Shown here: positions 51,079-63,000 of the stretch, in pieces
Numbering within the stretch: the stretch's first letter is position 1
Layout of the letters: the number at the start of each line of letters is the position of its first letter
NCBI GenBank assembly: GCA_000827495.1
Contig: KN817637.1
Coordinates: 1 to 64,000 of the forward strand
Length of the DNA: 64,000 bases
Direction of reading: 5' to 3'
DNA from: Hypholoma sublateritium FD-334 SS-4
Taxonomy: Eukaryota; Basidiomycota; Agaricomycetes; Agaricales; Strophariaceae
Made by a program: the position numbers and the translations under genes
The notes under the pieces: model-generated
What the model was told of the DNA's origin: nothing
Databases searched by the model: none
What the model saw: only the letters and a program-made list of their open reading frames with translations

Positions 51079-52961
51079 AATTTGTGAGTTTTGTCTGCTC
51101 AGCATCCGCTGTCGATGGTTCTCTATCATGATTCATTTTACCATTTTTTGCCCCTTTATATAAGATAGTGTATGTGTCTACGGCCAGCAATATCTATTGG
51201 CGCAAATCTGGAAGGTATTATGCCTCTTAGGCAGCTTCCGGTAATTTAAGCCCTTTGTTGTAAATGTTATCAGTACTTTGAATGAATTTGTGCGATGTAA
51301 TGATGGGACACTGGCCCGGCGCACTTTCGACAAGCAGTGCCAAACATCATCAACTTCAAGTGTTGACACGCTCGCCGCAGCACTGGTACTATGACTCGGA
51401 CTGGCTCTGCCGTGCCACTTGTCTGACGTCGCGGCTGCGCCCACTCTATTGAACTCTTGGACTTCTTGTGAAATCACAGTGAGTCTGCAGTGCCGAGTCC
51501 TCTTCCATCGAGTTGACTGTGACATCACGGTCAGTCAAATGATTTTCAACCAGTGGCTGCTCGTAATTTTACGGACAGTCTTCATTGGATGCTCTCAGTT
51601 CAGCGAAATTTCAGCAGTGATCTCTCCCAGACAGCAAGTAGTATCTCTGTTCAATCATCAAGCCGACAATTGTCATCAGGCAAAATGTCTGCTACTTCCG
51701 ACTGATTCCGAATAGCCCCATGACTCCTCCAAAGCTATCATTGCGTATATTCTCGAACTTTTGACAGAGGCTGGGTAATTTTTTTTTGCCCACACTCCGA
51801 AATTCGTATAATCCGCCTTTCAATCTTGTATTTGGTAAATAGTACACATGGGGCCTCGTCGCAAACGTAGCATGAAAATAAACTCTGACTCGGGCGATAT
51901 TTCTAGTTGTGCTGACATACATACCGCAATGGACGAGCCGATATTCTTCGCACCCTTGGGTCGCTTGACAAGCTTCGATGGTCTGAGCAGATTCCTGGCC
52001 CTTGGCCATAACAGAAGCAATTTTCCGTAATATTTTGGTTGGCCTCACTGCCATGGAAGCTTCAGCGCATGTGCTCGTCAGCGGCGGACATGGTTCTTGT
52101 GAGGTTTTGCATCGACGACATGTTGGGCAGTCATGACGTAGTTTTACTCCATGAGTATACTAGTATGCTTACACTGGCGAGGCCCGCATTATATTTTTGG
52201 TGACACTTCAGTCAACTGACTCTTCTATTAAGGTAGCCAGAAGTCGTGCCGGCGTCCTGTGGAACTTGAGAACATTCTTCATAGTCAATCTCATTTGGCC
52301 CAAGGACTCGGAATAGTGATTTGACTATTGCCTTTGAAGGTTGGATAGCGGCAAAGGTATACCCAAGTTTCCCTTGACCAAAACTCGATGTAGGAGTCGT
52401 GCTGATCAAGATGAATTAGGTGGTTTGCCGTCCGATTGGGAACAGCCAGAACATATCAAAAACTTGTACGAAGGACGACAATATTTGCTTACACGGTGCG
52501 CTTCTTACATCTCATAATGATTGTCTTGACAGCCTTCTAGTGAACCCATTGAACGGGTTTCTCGATTTTTTTTGTGGTGTGATATACCTCTACCGTCGTC
52601 CATTGTTAGTGGCTGACCAGGTCCCAGAAGTAGAACAGCTGTGACATATTACTTTCACCGGTGGCGAACAGGTCTGTGGCCGCAGTGCTCATGACTCAAT
52701 TGCGTGCCATATCCATCAATATATTTCCATCAGAGTTGTAATTTTTGCAAGCTCGGAAGCCACTTGAAGTATATTTGCTATCTTCAAAATCTACGGATAG
52801 CCGGTGCATGTAATTTCAGATGAGCCTAGTAGAATTATCGTGGTAGAACTTCAATTTCATGAGTTCACTGCGCGGGGTTGCAGGTGCGCCGCTGGTCCAG
52901 GCCTAGTACGTTTTATAAAGAATCTCTGACTCTGGGTCATCTTTATTCACCACCTTCAATG
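51079..52961. other. Intergenic, containing palindrome cluster D
   Basis: Several short ORFs (51848-52030, 52420-52644) lack supporting motifs. A frame near 52410-52510 reads ELGGLPSDWEQPEHIKNLYE but is isolated. No gene is called. Confidence 0.3.
51460..51578. repeat. Palindrome cluster D (three sites)
   Basis: 51460-51485 (arms GACTTCTTGTGA and TCACAGTGAGTC around AA, 11 of 12 pairs allowing G-T), 51514-51533 (TGACTGTGA, CA, TCACGGTCA) and 51557-51578 (core CGTAA, TT, TTACG with outer CTG/CAG). Spacing is about 50 bp. Confidence 0.7.
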
Positions 52962-54589
52962 CAGCGCACCGCAGAGATGACGGAGGGCGAGGATCCAGGC
53001 CTTCTTTCCCCAATGGAAACTGGATTCAAAGACCTCTACGATAGTTACAACTATTTTGCGGCGAACGAAGCCCCCGGAACCAACTCTCATCTACCTCCAT
53101 TAATCGAGCTATGGGACTCAGAGTGGACGTCAGCATCGTTGGCCGCCACGTCTTTCGGCGGGGCTGTAATGAGTCTGGGATCCAACATCGGCCCGAACGT
53201 GGCGCGCGCCGGCCTGGAATCTCTGTCTCAAGTATTCGTCGAGGTATGCTTTTTTTTAAATCCGTGGGCCATTATGAACTGTGTGACACCAGCCTCACAT
53301 GAAATCTCATAGGACTACCACCCACAGGCCAGGAAGCAGGTGTCCTTAGCCACGCTATACGACAACAGACAAATTAAGAAAAATGTTGAGATCTTCAAGT
53401 GCTTGTACCGACATTCCCCGGCAGAACGTCTTGTGAGACTGAAATTCCGAAATGACATCGCAGATGGCGCAGATGGGATATGGTTGGTCTTCGACTGTGT
53501 TTGTCATGAGACAGATCAACGCCTGGCCGTCGACTTCCTTACAGGGAACTTCGTCAGGCTGTCGAAGCGAGCCGCGACTGTACTCGAATTGCTCGGTGCT
53601 AACCCAGCTTTTCAAAATCTCTACTGTAAACATATGAAGTTGCCAATTGCTGTCGTGCTCGCGAACAACTCAGACCTCCCCAGCTTACTCGATCCTATTG
53701 TCTACACCGCCGCAAACCTCCCCGATTGGAATTTTAAAAAGGCAACCATCGATACGAATCCCCTCATGCGGGTTATCAAAAAGGATCTTTCTACGTTTGT
53801 AAGTCCGTCATTTGAGAGGTTGTTTTATCGTTTCAGAATGCTGATCTACCTACTATATCAGATCCGCCTTAGAGATTCAGCGTTCATCGAACGAACGCGT
53901 TCGTCGATCAATGGTATTTGCGTAGACTACAAAACGATAGGATCGACGTTGCTCCCCAGTAATGGCTGTCACGGGCCAAAGACTAGGACTGACCGAGCGA
54001 ATGATATTCACCAGAAAATTTACCCGCGTAACAAGTTCCAGTCATCTATTCCGCTGGATGTGTCCGCGAACGACAAAAATCTCGTGCAACTCTACTGTTC
54101 CCCCAGTACTAGAGCTGCTGCCAATGACCTCGTGGACACTGTCGGCTCCATCAATTTAGCACTGGGCTCGTATCGGAAAATGCAGGGAATTAAAGGTTCA
54201 TTGTATATCATTCCGTGGGAAACGATGCCACTGGCCGCCATGGTTGTAAGCCGTCTCGTTTTTTCTGACCAATGATGGTGATTCACTCATGGGTGTCCTG
54301 ATAGGTCGAGGTCGAGATCAGGACGCAACGCAACTGCGGCGTACACGGTACGGCAGCTAGGCAAGGCATGTTCAATTCTTTGCGAATGTTCTCCCGAATA
54401 GAACGGGGCATTTTTGAAGGACATGTCAAAACATGGAAGAGACTCAGGGCCCCAGGTAGTCCATACCGAAAACAGCTCGACCAGCTGTTGGAAGACCTTA
54501 ACAACGGTCAGGACCTAGCGAGAATAGCTCCAGGATTCTTAGCGAGGGCTATGCCTTTGAGCGTCGGCCATGCCAGTGGAAGGGGATAA
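52962..54589 (+). CDS. Four-exon orphan gene, intact
   Basis: ATG at 52962. Exons 52962-53243, 53313-53798, 53862-54245 and 54305-54589 have GTATGC/GTAAGT/GTAAGC donors and all phases are 0, giving 478 residues. Landmarks: NYFAANEAPGTNSHLPPLIE, WLVFDCVCHETDQRLAVDFL, LELLGANPAFQNLYCKHMKL, IYPRNKFQSSIPLDVSANDK, GIKGSLYIIPWETMPLAAMV and a basic C-terminus. I do not recognise the family. There are no disabling changes. The third intron is a multiple of three and open, so its retention would not break the frame. Confidence 0.65.
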
Positions 54590-54976
54590 GGTCGGATTCT
54601 TGGGCAGCGCTATGTCTGATTTTCTGCACACTGAAGTTCGCTCTCCGTATCCAGTCCAAGTTTATAGTCAGTTGATATGTCAGTACGGTTTTGTTGCAAA
54701 TCTAAATACATATCAAATTTGTCATCAGGTTCCTGCCAATTTATGTATCTTGCTTTGAGTCAACCTCAGGCTGTTACCGCTAGAGGGCGTTGACTAGTTG
54801 TTTCCGACTTATACTTCTCTTTTAGTTTAACGCTTGAGTCCCATGGATACAGTTCATGTGAAACAGGAATGGATGGTGAACACAGCCCGAGCTAGTAATA
54901 ATAGTATAATTGCCACTACCGTTTTTCTCTGAGCCAGGAATTTCTTGTCTTACTTTCGTTTCTTCTTCCCACTAGT
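54590..54976. other. Intergenic
   Basis: Downstream and promoter sequence between two genes; nothing distinct. Confidence 0.4.
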
Positions 54977-56519
54977 ATGCCTGATAGTGAAAACTCCAAC
55001 GACCTGACAGAACCAAGGGAAAAACGATCTTCACAAGATGCCCTTCAGCTAGGGCCTAGAAAAAAGGCGTACGTTTGTTTGAATTGCGTCCAATACTTTG
55101 GGTAAGTCTAAGTTCTATTGACTCTGATACCACTGTGACTTAGGCGCTCTACGGACCCTCTTGTTCACCACGGTCGTCATTTCGGGTGATCCATTCACGC
55201 CCTTTGCAATGTCCACGCGTTGATTAATAATGGAATTATCTGAATGGGAGAGCGATCAGAGGAACCAGAGGATGCATTCACCCCGCAGTAGGACGCTCAG
55301 CTTTTCACATTCTATTGACACTTGATTAAATAGCTGGATGACATTGGCAGAGAAAGACGAGAGCATATTGTTTTTCTTGCATTGCTGAAGAGCGTACCCG
55401 GTCTAGAAGAAAAACTTATGAATGCTGAGACGGATGACGAGATTCAAAATTGCGCTGCCTTAGTGAGTTACCGATGTGGAAATTTTCAAATACTTTCCTA
55501 TCACTCACCCCCTCTAGCTACAGAAAGGAGCTTCAAGTGCGAGGTCCGACGATACCAAAAGTTTGAAGTCAGCAATAGTCGACTGGCTTACGCCACCTGG
55601 GGAACCGCTTATCCCTCCTATCGCAAGAAACATGAAGACGGGTCGCGGCTTTCATCACGAAATGACGGGGGCACTCCTTTGCCCAACAGGAGTGGATTGG
55701 TCAGATAACGAGTCAGTCAAGTGTGTTTGAGAGGCATGTTTGGCCATAATTGACACCTCTGAAGCATTAAGCAGAAGCTCTCTACGGGGGAACTCACCGT
55801 AGCTGGCGATCAATGGCCAGTGTTTCTATACGCTGGATATGATTACGACGACGACGATCCTTGGAAAGGATTGTTGCGTACTTCTATGCTAATCAAGGCG
55901 AGAAAGTTTCTCTATGAAAATTAGACTTGCTCTCACGAGCTACTGACACTATGAAATATCAGACTTTCAAGCATATCTTCACGTCTCCCAGCTCCGTTGA
56001 GAAGGAAGCCAAGGCGACAAGATCGGGAAATGCTCGTATCCACGGCATGACCTGCGTCACTCGGGCTTCTATTGCATACGTTGCGACGCAGGTAAGTACC
56101 CTCATATATGATAAGCGCTCAGATACACTCAGTGAAATCCTCGGACTCAGGCCAGATTTGCTCTGTCGTCCTCAGCTGTCTTTAATCGGACGGATACCGT
56201 GACAGACTCGGAGCGATTCTATAATAGCGTACTGGAACTTCTCAAGGAGCCAGATGAAGATCAGGAAGTGGATTCACTACTAACCTGGTGGAACCGGTGA
56301 GTTCGATTTCTATAATCTCTTGGCAATCAATGCTCACTGAAGTACTAATATATTATCCTAAATCAATTGGTCTCGCAAAGCCAGGTATTTCCGAACTACA
56401 CTGCCAACTCTAGGCCTGTTTCTAAAAATAGCGCATTGGCCAAAATCAAGGCCAAACGAGCTGCAGCGAAACAGCTTGCGGTTTTAACAGACTCTAGCCG
56501 TAGTAATACAGACACATAG
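54977..56519 (+). pseudogene. DUF6698-family protein pseudogene
   Basis: ATG at 54977 (MPDSENSNDLTEPREK), stop at 56519. Pieces of this multicopy agaricomycete family are clear: GRSTDPLVHHGRHFG, SIHALCNVHALINNG, LLKSVPGLEEKLMNAETDDE, QKGASSARSDDTKSLKSAIV, RGFHHEMTGALLCPTGVDW, GDQWPVFLYAGYDYDDDDPW, FKHIFTSPSSVEKEAKATRS, GNARIHGM, TDSERFYNSVLELLKEPDED and LLTWWNR. Stops TGA at 55187-55189 and 55241-55243 stand where Arg is expected within uninterrupted homology. The donor before FKHIFTS is GC rather than GT. The function of the family is unknown; it is often found among mobile elements. Confidence 0.75.
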
Positions 56520-57627
56520 ACACATGGCTCATCTTGTACCTGATTGTATTGCATTGGAATTAATTCATTACGACCTACTCTCGTGCTACACCGCAGCTTG
56601 ATGGTCGCCCACTAATTATTCTCTCGTTTTTGCAAATACCTATTCAATTTTATATTGCCTGAGCATAACATATCTACGGCGATTACTTCTGGCATTGACA
56701 TCCCAATAATTATATCTGTCGGGCGCCTGTCTAATTTTGTGGCGACCCGCGGCATCTTTCGACTGGAGACACAGTCATAAAATCAATATAAAACATGTGT
56801 TATTCTAATTTTTTGCGTGTCCTTCTCAGTTTCACACTGATGAGAATTCGACCATTAATGTTTTACTTCTTTTCAATGCTGATCACAGTCAGAATGGCGA
56901 CACACCTGAACCGCTCTAAAGATTTGATTTCCCATTACTTCATATGTCATTAGGTGCCGCCGCTGCGTGTTATGTTCTCATCCGTCGGGATTTTGGATGC
57001 AGGCATGTTTATATAATATATATCAATCTCATACACTATACCGGGTTTGATCATACCGTACTCTCTGTTGCACACTTGCCCATTTTTGCAATTTACAACG
57101 TCCTATGTATAAGTTGAGACCACTTCTGTGATCCAGAAGGATTCCTCTTGGACTCACTGTGCCTAACAGTCGGACAATCTGCCAAAGTCCTACAGTAGTT
57201 GACCACAAAACGGCAGCGGTAGAAAACTGCCAAAAACTACCTATCCTCCATAATTTAATCACAATTACAGTTTATATATTGGTTGGTCTATACGGTACGA
57301 TGTTGCGAACATCAATCACATCAATATCAATTCTATTGATCTGTTCAGTATCAGAAATTCACGCAGACGTTGTGAATCAAGCCACCTTTGGCTTCCTATA
57401 AATGCCTCGAAATATTAGAGTGCAATTCTTATCGTGATTAGGTACATTTTATATGTTTTCAAGCTATATTGTGCCAGTTACACCACTATCTCCTGGTCCT
57501 CAATTTCCCGATGTAAGTAGCGAGAGGTTTTCGGTACATTATGTAACTAGCACCTGTTGATTTGATTTGAGCTGCCACTGCGAAGGCGAGTTAAGACGGG
57601 CGGAAAGGCGGAGGAGTGTGCCAAGAA
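56520..57627. other. AT-rich intergenic
   Basis: Only short chance ORFs (57159-57401 and its antisense). Composition is AT-rich up to about 57.5 kb. Confidence 0.4.
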
Positions 57628-57693
57628 TAGAAAGAGTGGCATGAATTGATGGCGGGCCGCGATATTATCACACGCTCTTGTTCGTCGACGACG

Positions 57694-58607
57694 ATGGCGA
57701 CCAGCGTCAGGTGCCTCAAGGCGGTCAAGAACGCCGTCATCGGCAACCCCAAGACCAAGGCGACTCTGGCCCAGGACCCCCTTCTCCTCGCCGCGTACGT
57801 CCCGCCCGCCTAACCCCGCCCAGTCTCATCGACGCCCTCCCCGAGCCCGCCCTCGCCGCAGAGGCCGCCCACGTCGTCGCATCACTCGCCCTCGGCTCCG
57901 ACGCGGCCCTCCACGCCCTGCTCGTCGCGCACGCACCCAGCACCGCCGATGCTGTCGGTCCCGCCCTCTTGGGACTTCCACGGACACCCACCCTCGAGCT
58001 GCGCGCTGCAGCTGCGGCCGCCCGCGATGACCTCTGCGTGTCTGAGGCCCTTGACATATATCTCCCGCTGCTGGCGACGCCATCGCCCGCCTCGACCGCC
58101 ATCGCACAGCTCGTTGGAACACTGCTGCGTACATCTCCTCAGCGCGCCGCCGTCACAAGCTGGACGCCGTCGCCCGCGAGCCCGGAACAGACCACCCGCA
58201 GCAGGCGTAGGTGGTAAAAGGCGGCGGCGGCGGCGACCCCTGTCGTACCTGTCGTTGCCAAGTGGCTGATCACTTTGTTGGATGCCCCGGGGAAGAATAA
58301 CAAGGTACATCGTTGTTCTACCTCGCTGCTCTTAATCGTGGTCGTAGATGGACGAAGCCGGACTATATGCGCTTGCCGCTCTCGCTCAGGAAAATCCCAC
58401 CGTTGCAGGATACCTGGGCCGAAGTGGCGCGTACCCCAACCTATTTTTCGATCATTATCTAACAGTGTACAGACCCCCTTCCATTGAACACGATCATTAC
58501 CTTTACAAAAAGCCGGTCCGCCGAGGTCCAGGTCGCAGCCTGCCTATGGTACTTCAATTATTTCACTGATACTCCTGCATATACTTACATTTGCAATGCG
58601 TAGCATA
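57694..58607 (+). pseudogene. ARM-repeat protein fragment, GID5/ARMC8-like
   Basis: ATG at 57694. Exon 1 (CLKAVKNAVIGNPKTKATLA) ends at 57794, followed by a 29-bp apparent intron with an in-phase acceptor. Exon 2 from 57824 reads LIDALPEPALAAEAAHVVAS ... LGSDAALHALLVAH ... LLRTSPQRAAVTSW. Further ARM-type segments are KWLITLLDAPGKNNK (about 58255-58301), MDEAGLYALAALAQENPTVA (58348 on) and FTKSRSAEVQVAACLWYFNY (about 58500-58560), ending at a stop near 58607. The KNAVIGN start resembles ARMC8/Gid5, the scaffold of the GID/CTLH ubiquitin ligase. Frame changes between segments and early termination suggest a truncated or decayed copy. Confidence 0.5.
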
Positions 58608-59562
58608 ACCCACACTGTAGGCTTGAGTTATCGCTCTGTAGGTGCGCTGGAGGGGGTTCTGTGGCGCATCGCAATAACCGGAAGACAAGGATGCGGACAC
58701 GAAAGAAGTCAGAGGTCAGAGGGGTGCGGGTGCGTCGTCATCATTTTCTTCGTACACGGGTGGGTATGTTTCTTATCTACCCTATTCATTCAGTTATCCA
58801 TGATGTTCAGGCAACATGATTTAAAGTGTCCGCCTCGAGGTACGATGTTCAGTACGCATTCTGCTATATCGTCGCTAAATTTGTACGCGTTGTCATAGGC
58901 CACAGGTATCAACTCCGTGAACAAAACGGAACAGGCGCCCAACACACCCTTTCAGACCTGGAGCCCCAGGACCTCGTATGATACCAAAGCTTAGGATTTT
59001 GAACCACATCCACGTCGTGTGGTTCTGTTTTGAGGAATTTATATATATGAACTTAAGTTGACGTGCAGCTCGGAAGCCAAAATCTCCCGTTGTGCAGGCG
59101 CAATGATTTTCACCGCTTTCGACATGGTGTGCCATCCCGCAGTCACGGCGTCCAGTATTATGAACCTCAGGAGGCAATTCAGCAGCCTGTTTCTTCGGTC
59201 CTTGGGACTTGTGCGGTGTTCGCGAGGGCGTACTACCATCTGATCCGCTCCGGAGTGGACGCAACTTATTACCAGAATTTTTTGAGCAGCGGGAGGTGGG
59301 AAATTAGGTACTTACACTATACATTCATGAATACTAGGCGCCAGGAAATGGGCTGCAACGATGCCAGATAGTCTTGTCAGCGATCGAGCGGCTCCTGCTT
59401 GAGCGCCGAGGTCGAATGCGCGCGTGCATGCGAACGTCGCAACGCGCCCGTCAAAAAGCGCTGATTCTTCTCCATTTGTGGGGCCCATAAAGATTGTATT
59501 TGTACCGAAATGAGCGGTAGGCCTACTGATCATGCTTGAATACATGTAACGGTGCGCGCTAA
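58608..59562. other. Spacer between the two ARM-gene copies
   Basis: Open frames of about 100 codons (58596-58898; 59063-59371, with AVFARAYYHLIRSGVDATYY) are not recognised and overlap antisense frames. Confidence 0.3.
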
Positions 59563-60050
59563 AAATAGAAAATAGATTGATGGCATGCCGCGTCGTTCGC
59601 ACGACGTCTTGTTCGTCGACCACGATGAGCGCCAGCCATCCCAAGAACGCCGCCAGTGGCGACAAGCCAAGGTCAACATCGGCCCAGGATCCCGTCATCG
59701 GTGCTTTCGCAGACCCCGCACGCGCCGCAGACGCCCACGTCATCGCCTCGCTCGCTCCAGGTGAGCCCGTCGCTACCCTCCGTCGCCCCCGCTAACCTGA
59801 TCCCCGCAGGCTCCACGATGCTCTCCGCGCTCTCTTCATCGCGTGCGCACGTGATGCCTCCGTCCACACTGGTATGAAACATTCTGCCGCCCCCTCGCCC
59901 CTCAGCTTCATCCCGCCGACGCTGCCGCCCGTGATGCCCACTCCATCGCGATCTCAGCATCAAGATTCCGCACCTGCCTCGCTGCCGCACTCCACGCCCG
60001 CCGTGCTCTTGGATCACCGGACACGCAGCACCAGACCAGCAAGATGATCC
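59563..60050 (+). pseudogene. Second, degraded copy of the ARM-gene 5' end
   Basis: The start region resembles 57628-57830. Both have AATAGAAA ... ATTGATGGC, then CTTGTTCGTCGAC followed by ACGATG. From the ATG at 59625 the frame reads PKNAASGDKPRSTSAQDP ... AADAHVIASLAP (compare KNAVIGN ... LAQDP ... AAHVVASLAL). A GTGAGC donor and CCCGCAG acceptor lead to a second exon with LHDALRALFIACARDAS-type text before homology fades. Confidence 0.45.
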
Positions 60051-63000
60051 TACAACAGAGGCCCGCCGCCGACGCCGGGTTCGTCCCTCGCTCTAGGTTC
60101 ACCCGCCGCTTCACGCCGCTGCCCCCCCACAGGCTTCCGCATAGCTCTCGACGCGCTCCTCGTGCCCACGCCCCGCGCGTCGCCCCCGTCCTCAAGTTGC
60201 ACGCTTATGCTGCCGCACGCACTGTACGCTCTATCACCCGACGCACGGGCTGCCCAAGCCCGTACACATGGTCACCACCATCAACCCCCTCCCTGTCGCC
60301 GGTTCGCTTGACTCCGCCGAGCCCCGTCGACGCTCCCTGCGCTCACAATAGACATCATTCACGTCGTTGCTCGCTCGCTCTAAGTGATCATCCCCACGGA
60401 TTCGACACTGTCACCATGCGCGCAGATTTCTTCTGCTACGACCCGCATTTTGTCCCGCCCGCGCCGCTGCGCATCCTTGGCCCCGGCACGACGCTCGGCT
60501 CCGGCGCGCGTTGTGCACTCGTCGGGTAAGCAGGCACTGTTGCGATCGCCATGCGATCGTGCACCGCACATATGCACGCGTAGATCGTGGCGCTCAGCTG
60601 TCGATACCAATGCAGCATCGTCGCTATCGCTCTGATCATCGTCGTATGCCCTTTTCCTCCTTATACGAGCTGTTCTGACGCCCAGTTCAGCACAAACCCA
60701 TACCTTAGAACATATGCGCCGTCTCTGCACCCTCCGCCCCAGGCCCCGACCGACACACTCTGCGTGTAGTGGCTAGTGGACGGCGATGTTCGCACGCCCT
60801 GTTGTTCGACGACGACGACGATCGGATTTGGGCGCTTCAAGTTAATCTCATTCAGCGTCATTGACGCTTCATGCGACGGCGCGGAGAACGTCCACATTCT
60901 CGGTTCCAATCTCGCCTTCACGCCCAGCCTCGCCTCCTTACCCTCTCGCCTCACTCGTGCTCGTATCGGACGGCCCGGCGCATTGCCTCCCCCCCATTCG
61001 CCCTCCTCGTCCCACCTGAGACGCATGTTGGAACACGCTACGACGATTTTCAGTGTATCTTCGCAATGAACCGGAACGCCAGCTTGCTGAGGACCGGCCT
61101 CATCGACATTCTTTTCGTCCTTCGCTTCTACAGTACCGGCGCAGAGGCCGGACAGAGCCGAGGGGCCAGGTCATCTACTTGGTACTTACTACCAGTTGCC
61201 GCTGGTAGATCTATTAAATTCGGCGCTGGATCGTGCCCTCCGTTGCCGTACATGAAGAAGTTGATTGAGCGCCGGCCGAGGCCCTTGAGGAGCGCGCGGA
61301 ACGACTCTTCATGGTAGATGTCGCTGCGGGTCCCGGTCAGCGCTCAGCTCCTGGTTCTGGGACAGTTGAGCCACAGCATGTACCGAATGAAGCCCGTCTC
61401 CACGAACCTGCCAGCGCCAAGCTTCCTCGCATCCCTCCGCCACCTCCAGCACGAAAACGCACACGGAATGCCCGATCCGCCATCCGCTGCGCATGCAACA
61501 GCCGTCCGTCTCCTCCCAGATCCGTCTCCCGCCATCCCACACGCGATCCGTCCGGCGCCGCGAAGCCTCACTCCGAATGCATCGACATAAGGGCATGCCG
61601 TCGCATCCACGAACCGTGCCCGACGGCGCAGAAGCGAACAGCGCCGTAGATCGACGCACCGCGGATGAAGATCGACGCCCGCTGCACAGGGCGTGCGCTT
61701 GCACATCCGCCGCCATGTCCCATCCAGCGCGGAGCGAATCGGCACCCTGGAACAAGACAGGGCGCCCGCATTCCGCATATGCCCTCATCGACGCTCGAAT
61801 CACACACCCATGGGCGAAGCACACAGGCCCACGAGTCGCGCTGTCAGACGCGCCGTGGCTGGATGCTGCGAACGACGGCCGATGCCTTCTCAAGGGCGCA
61901 CGTTGCACATCCGTGCAAACTGTTCCCTCTTGCGCGCCGGCGTCGACGCCGCCAACAGCCGCCTCCTTCCACAAGTGGCGCGCAGCCCTCCGCTATCTAC
62001 AAGGTATGTACTGTCTATTTTTCTCCAAGCGCTGTCCACTGACATCTCGCTCAGCAACAGCACCCGTCCATCCGCGCACGGTCCACACCGCGCAGCCATG
62101 AACGTGCGTGAACGTGGGCTAGAAATGGCTGCATCAGGCGGGACGAAAAAAAAGTCAAACAAGGTGGGTATCCCAGCCAAGACTACAGCGCATCCGCGCT
62201 CTGAAATCGCCCTCCGCCGCCGTGGATGTCACATCCGAACACCCCACTCCGACCACAAAGACATGACCCGCCGTCGTTAACATCCCGCGCTGCAGCTAGA
62301 ACATAGCGTCAGCGTGTTAGCATGGGGTCATGCCCGGAAACACAGAGGTGCGCACCTGCGTTGTGCCGCCGCGGATCCCACTGACCATCTCTCCCTCTCC
62401 AGCTCTCCAGCGCGCGAGGTCGACGTAGGTGCCGTTTTCTCAGCCGATTGTCGACGTCCGCGACGCCCGCTGCCGAGGCGCCGAGGGCGCAGCGGCATGC
62501 CTTAGAGAGCGGTGCCGGAGACTTGATCGGCGGCGACGGAGGGTGGAGGCGGGCGCACCTAGAATGGAGTCCGTTGAATAGGCCGCCTCGTGCGTTGGCC
62601 AACGTCGTCATCGTGGTTGAAGAAGAAGGCGTCGTGCGAGCAGCGTGGGCTGCGAACAGTCGTATGGCTATTTTTAGAACAGACCGCCTTCAATCCCTCC
62701 ACCTAATGCCGCTCATGAGCCCAGCGCCCGCGCTGGGCATCCGCGCCGCCCCCACCCGGCCCGCCTGCCCCTGGCCCGCGTCCACTCCCATGTCCCTGCA
62801 CCGCTGTCCCGGGCACGATGACATCGTCCCATGCAGCGTGCCTCACCCCGCGCAGACAGCGTGCGCGGCCTCCTGCCCGCCATGTTTGAACATACATTAC
62901 AATGGTCGCTCGCGCACCGCGCTTGTTTCGCAGTCGAGCATGCATCGTACACGCTCCTCCCTGTTTTGTTTGCACCACGTCCGCCTGTATGTCCGCCCTT

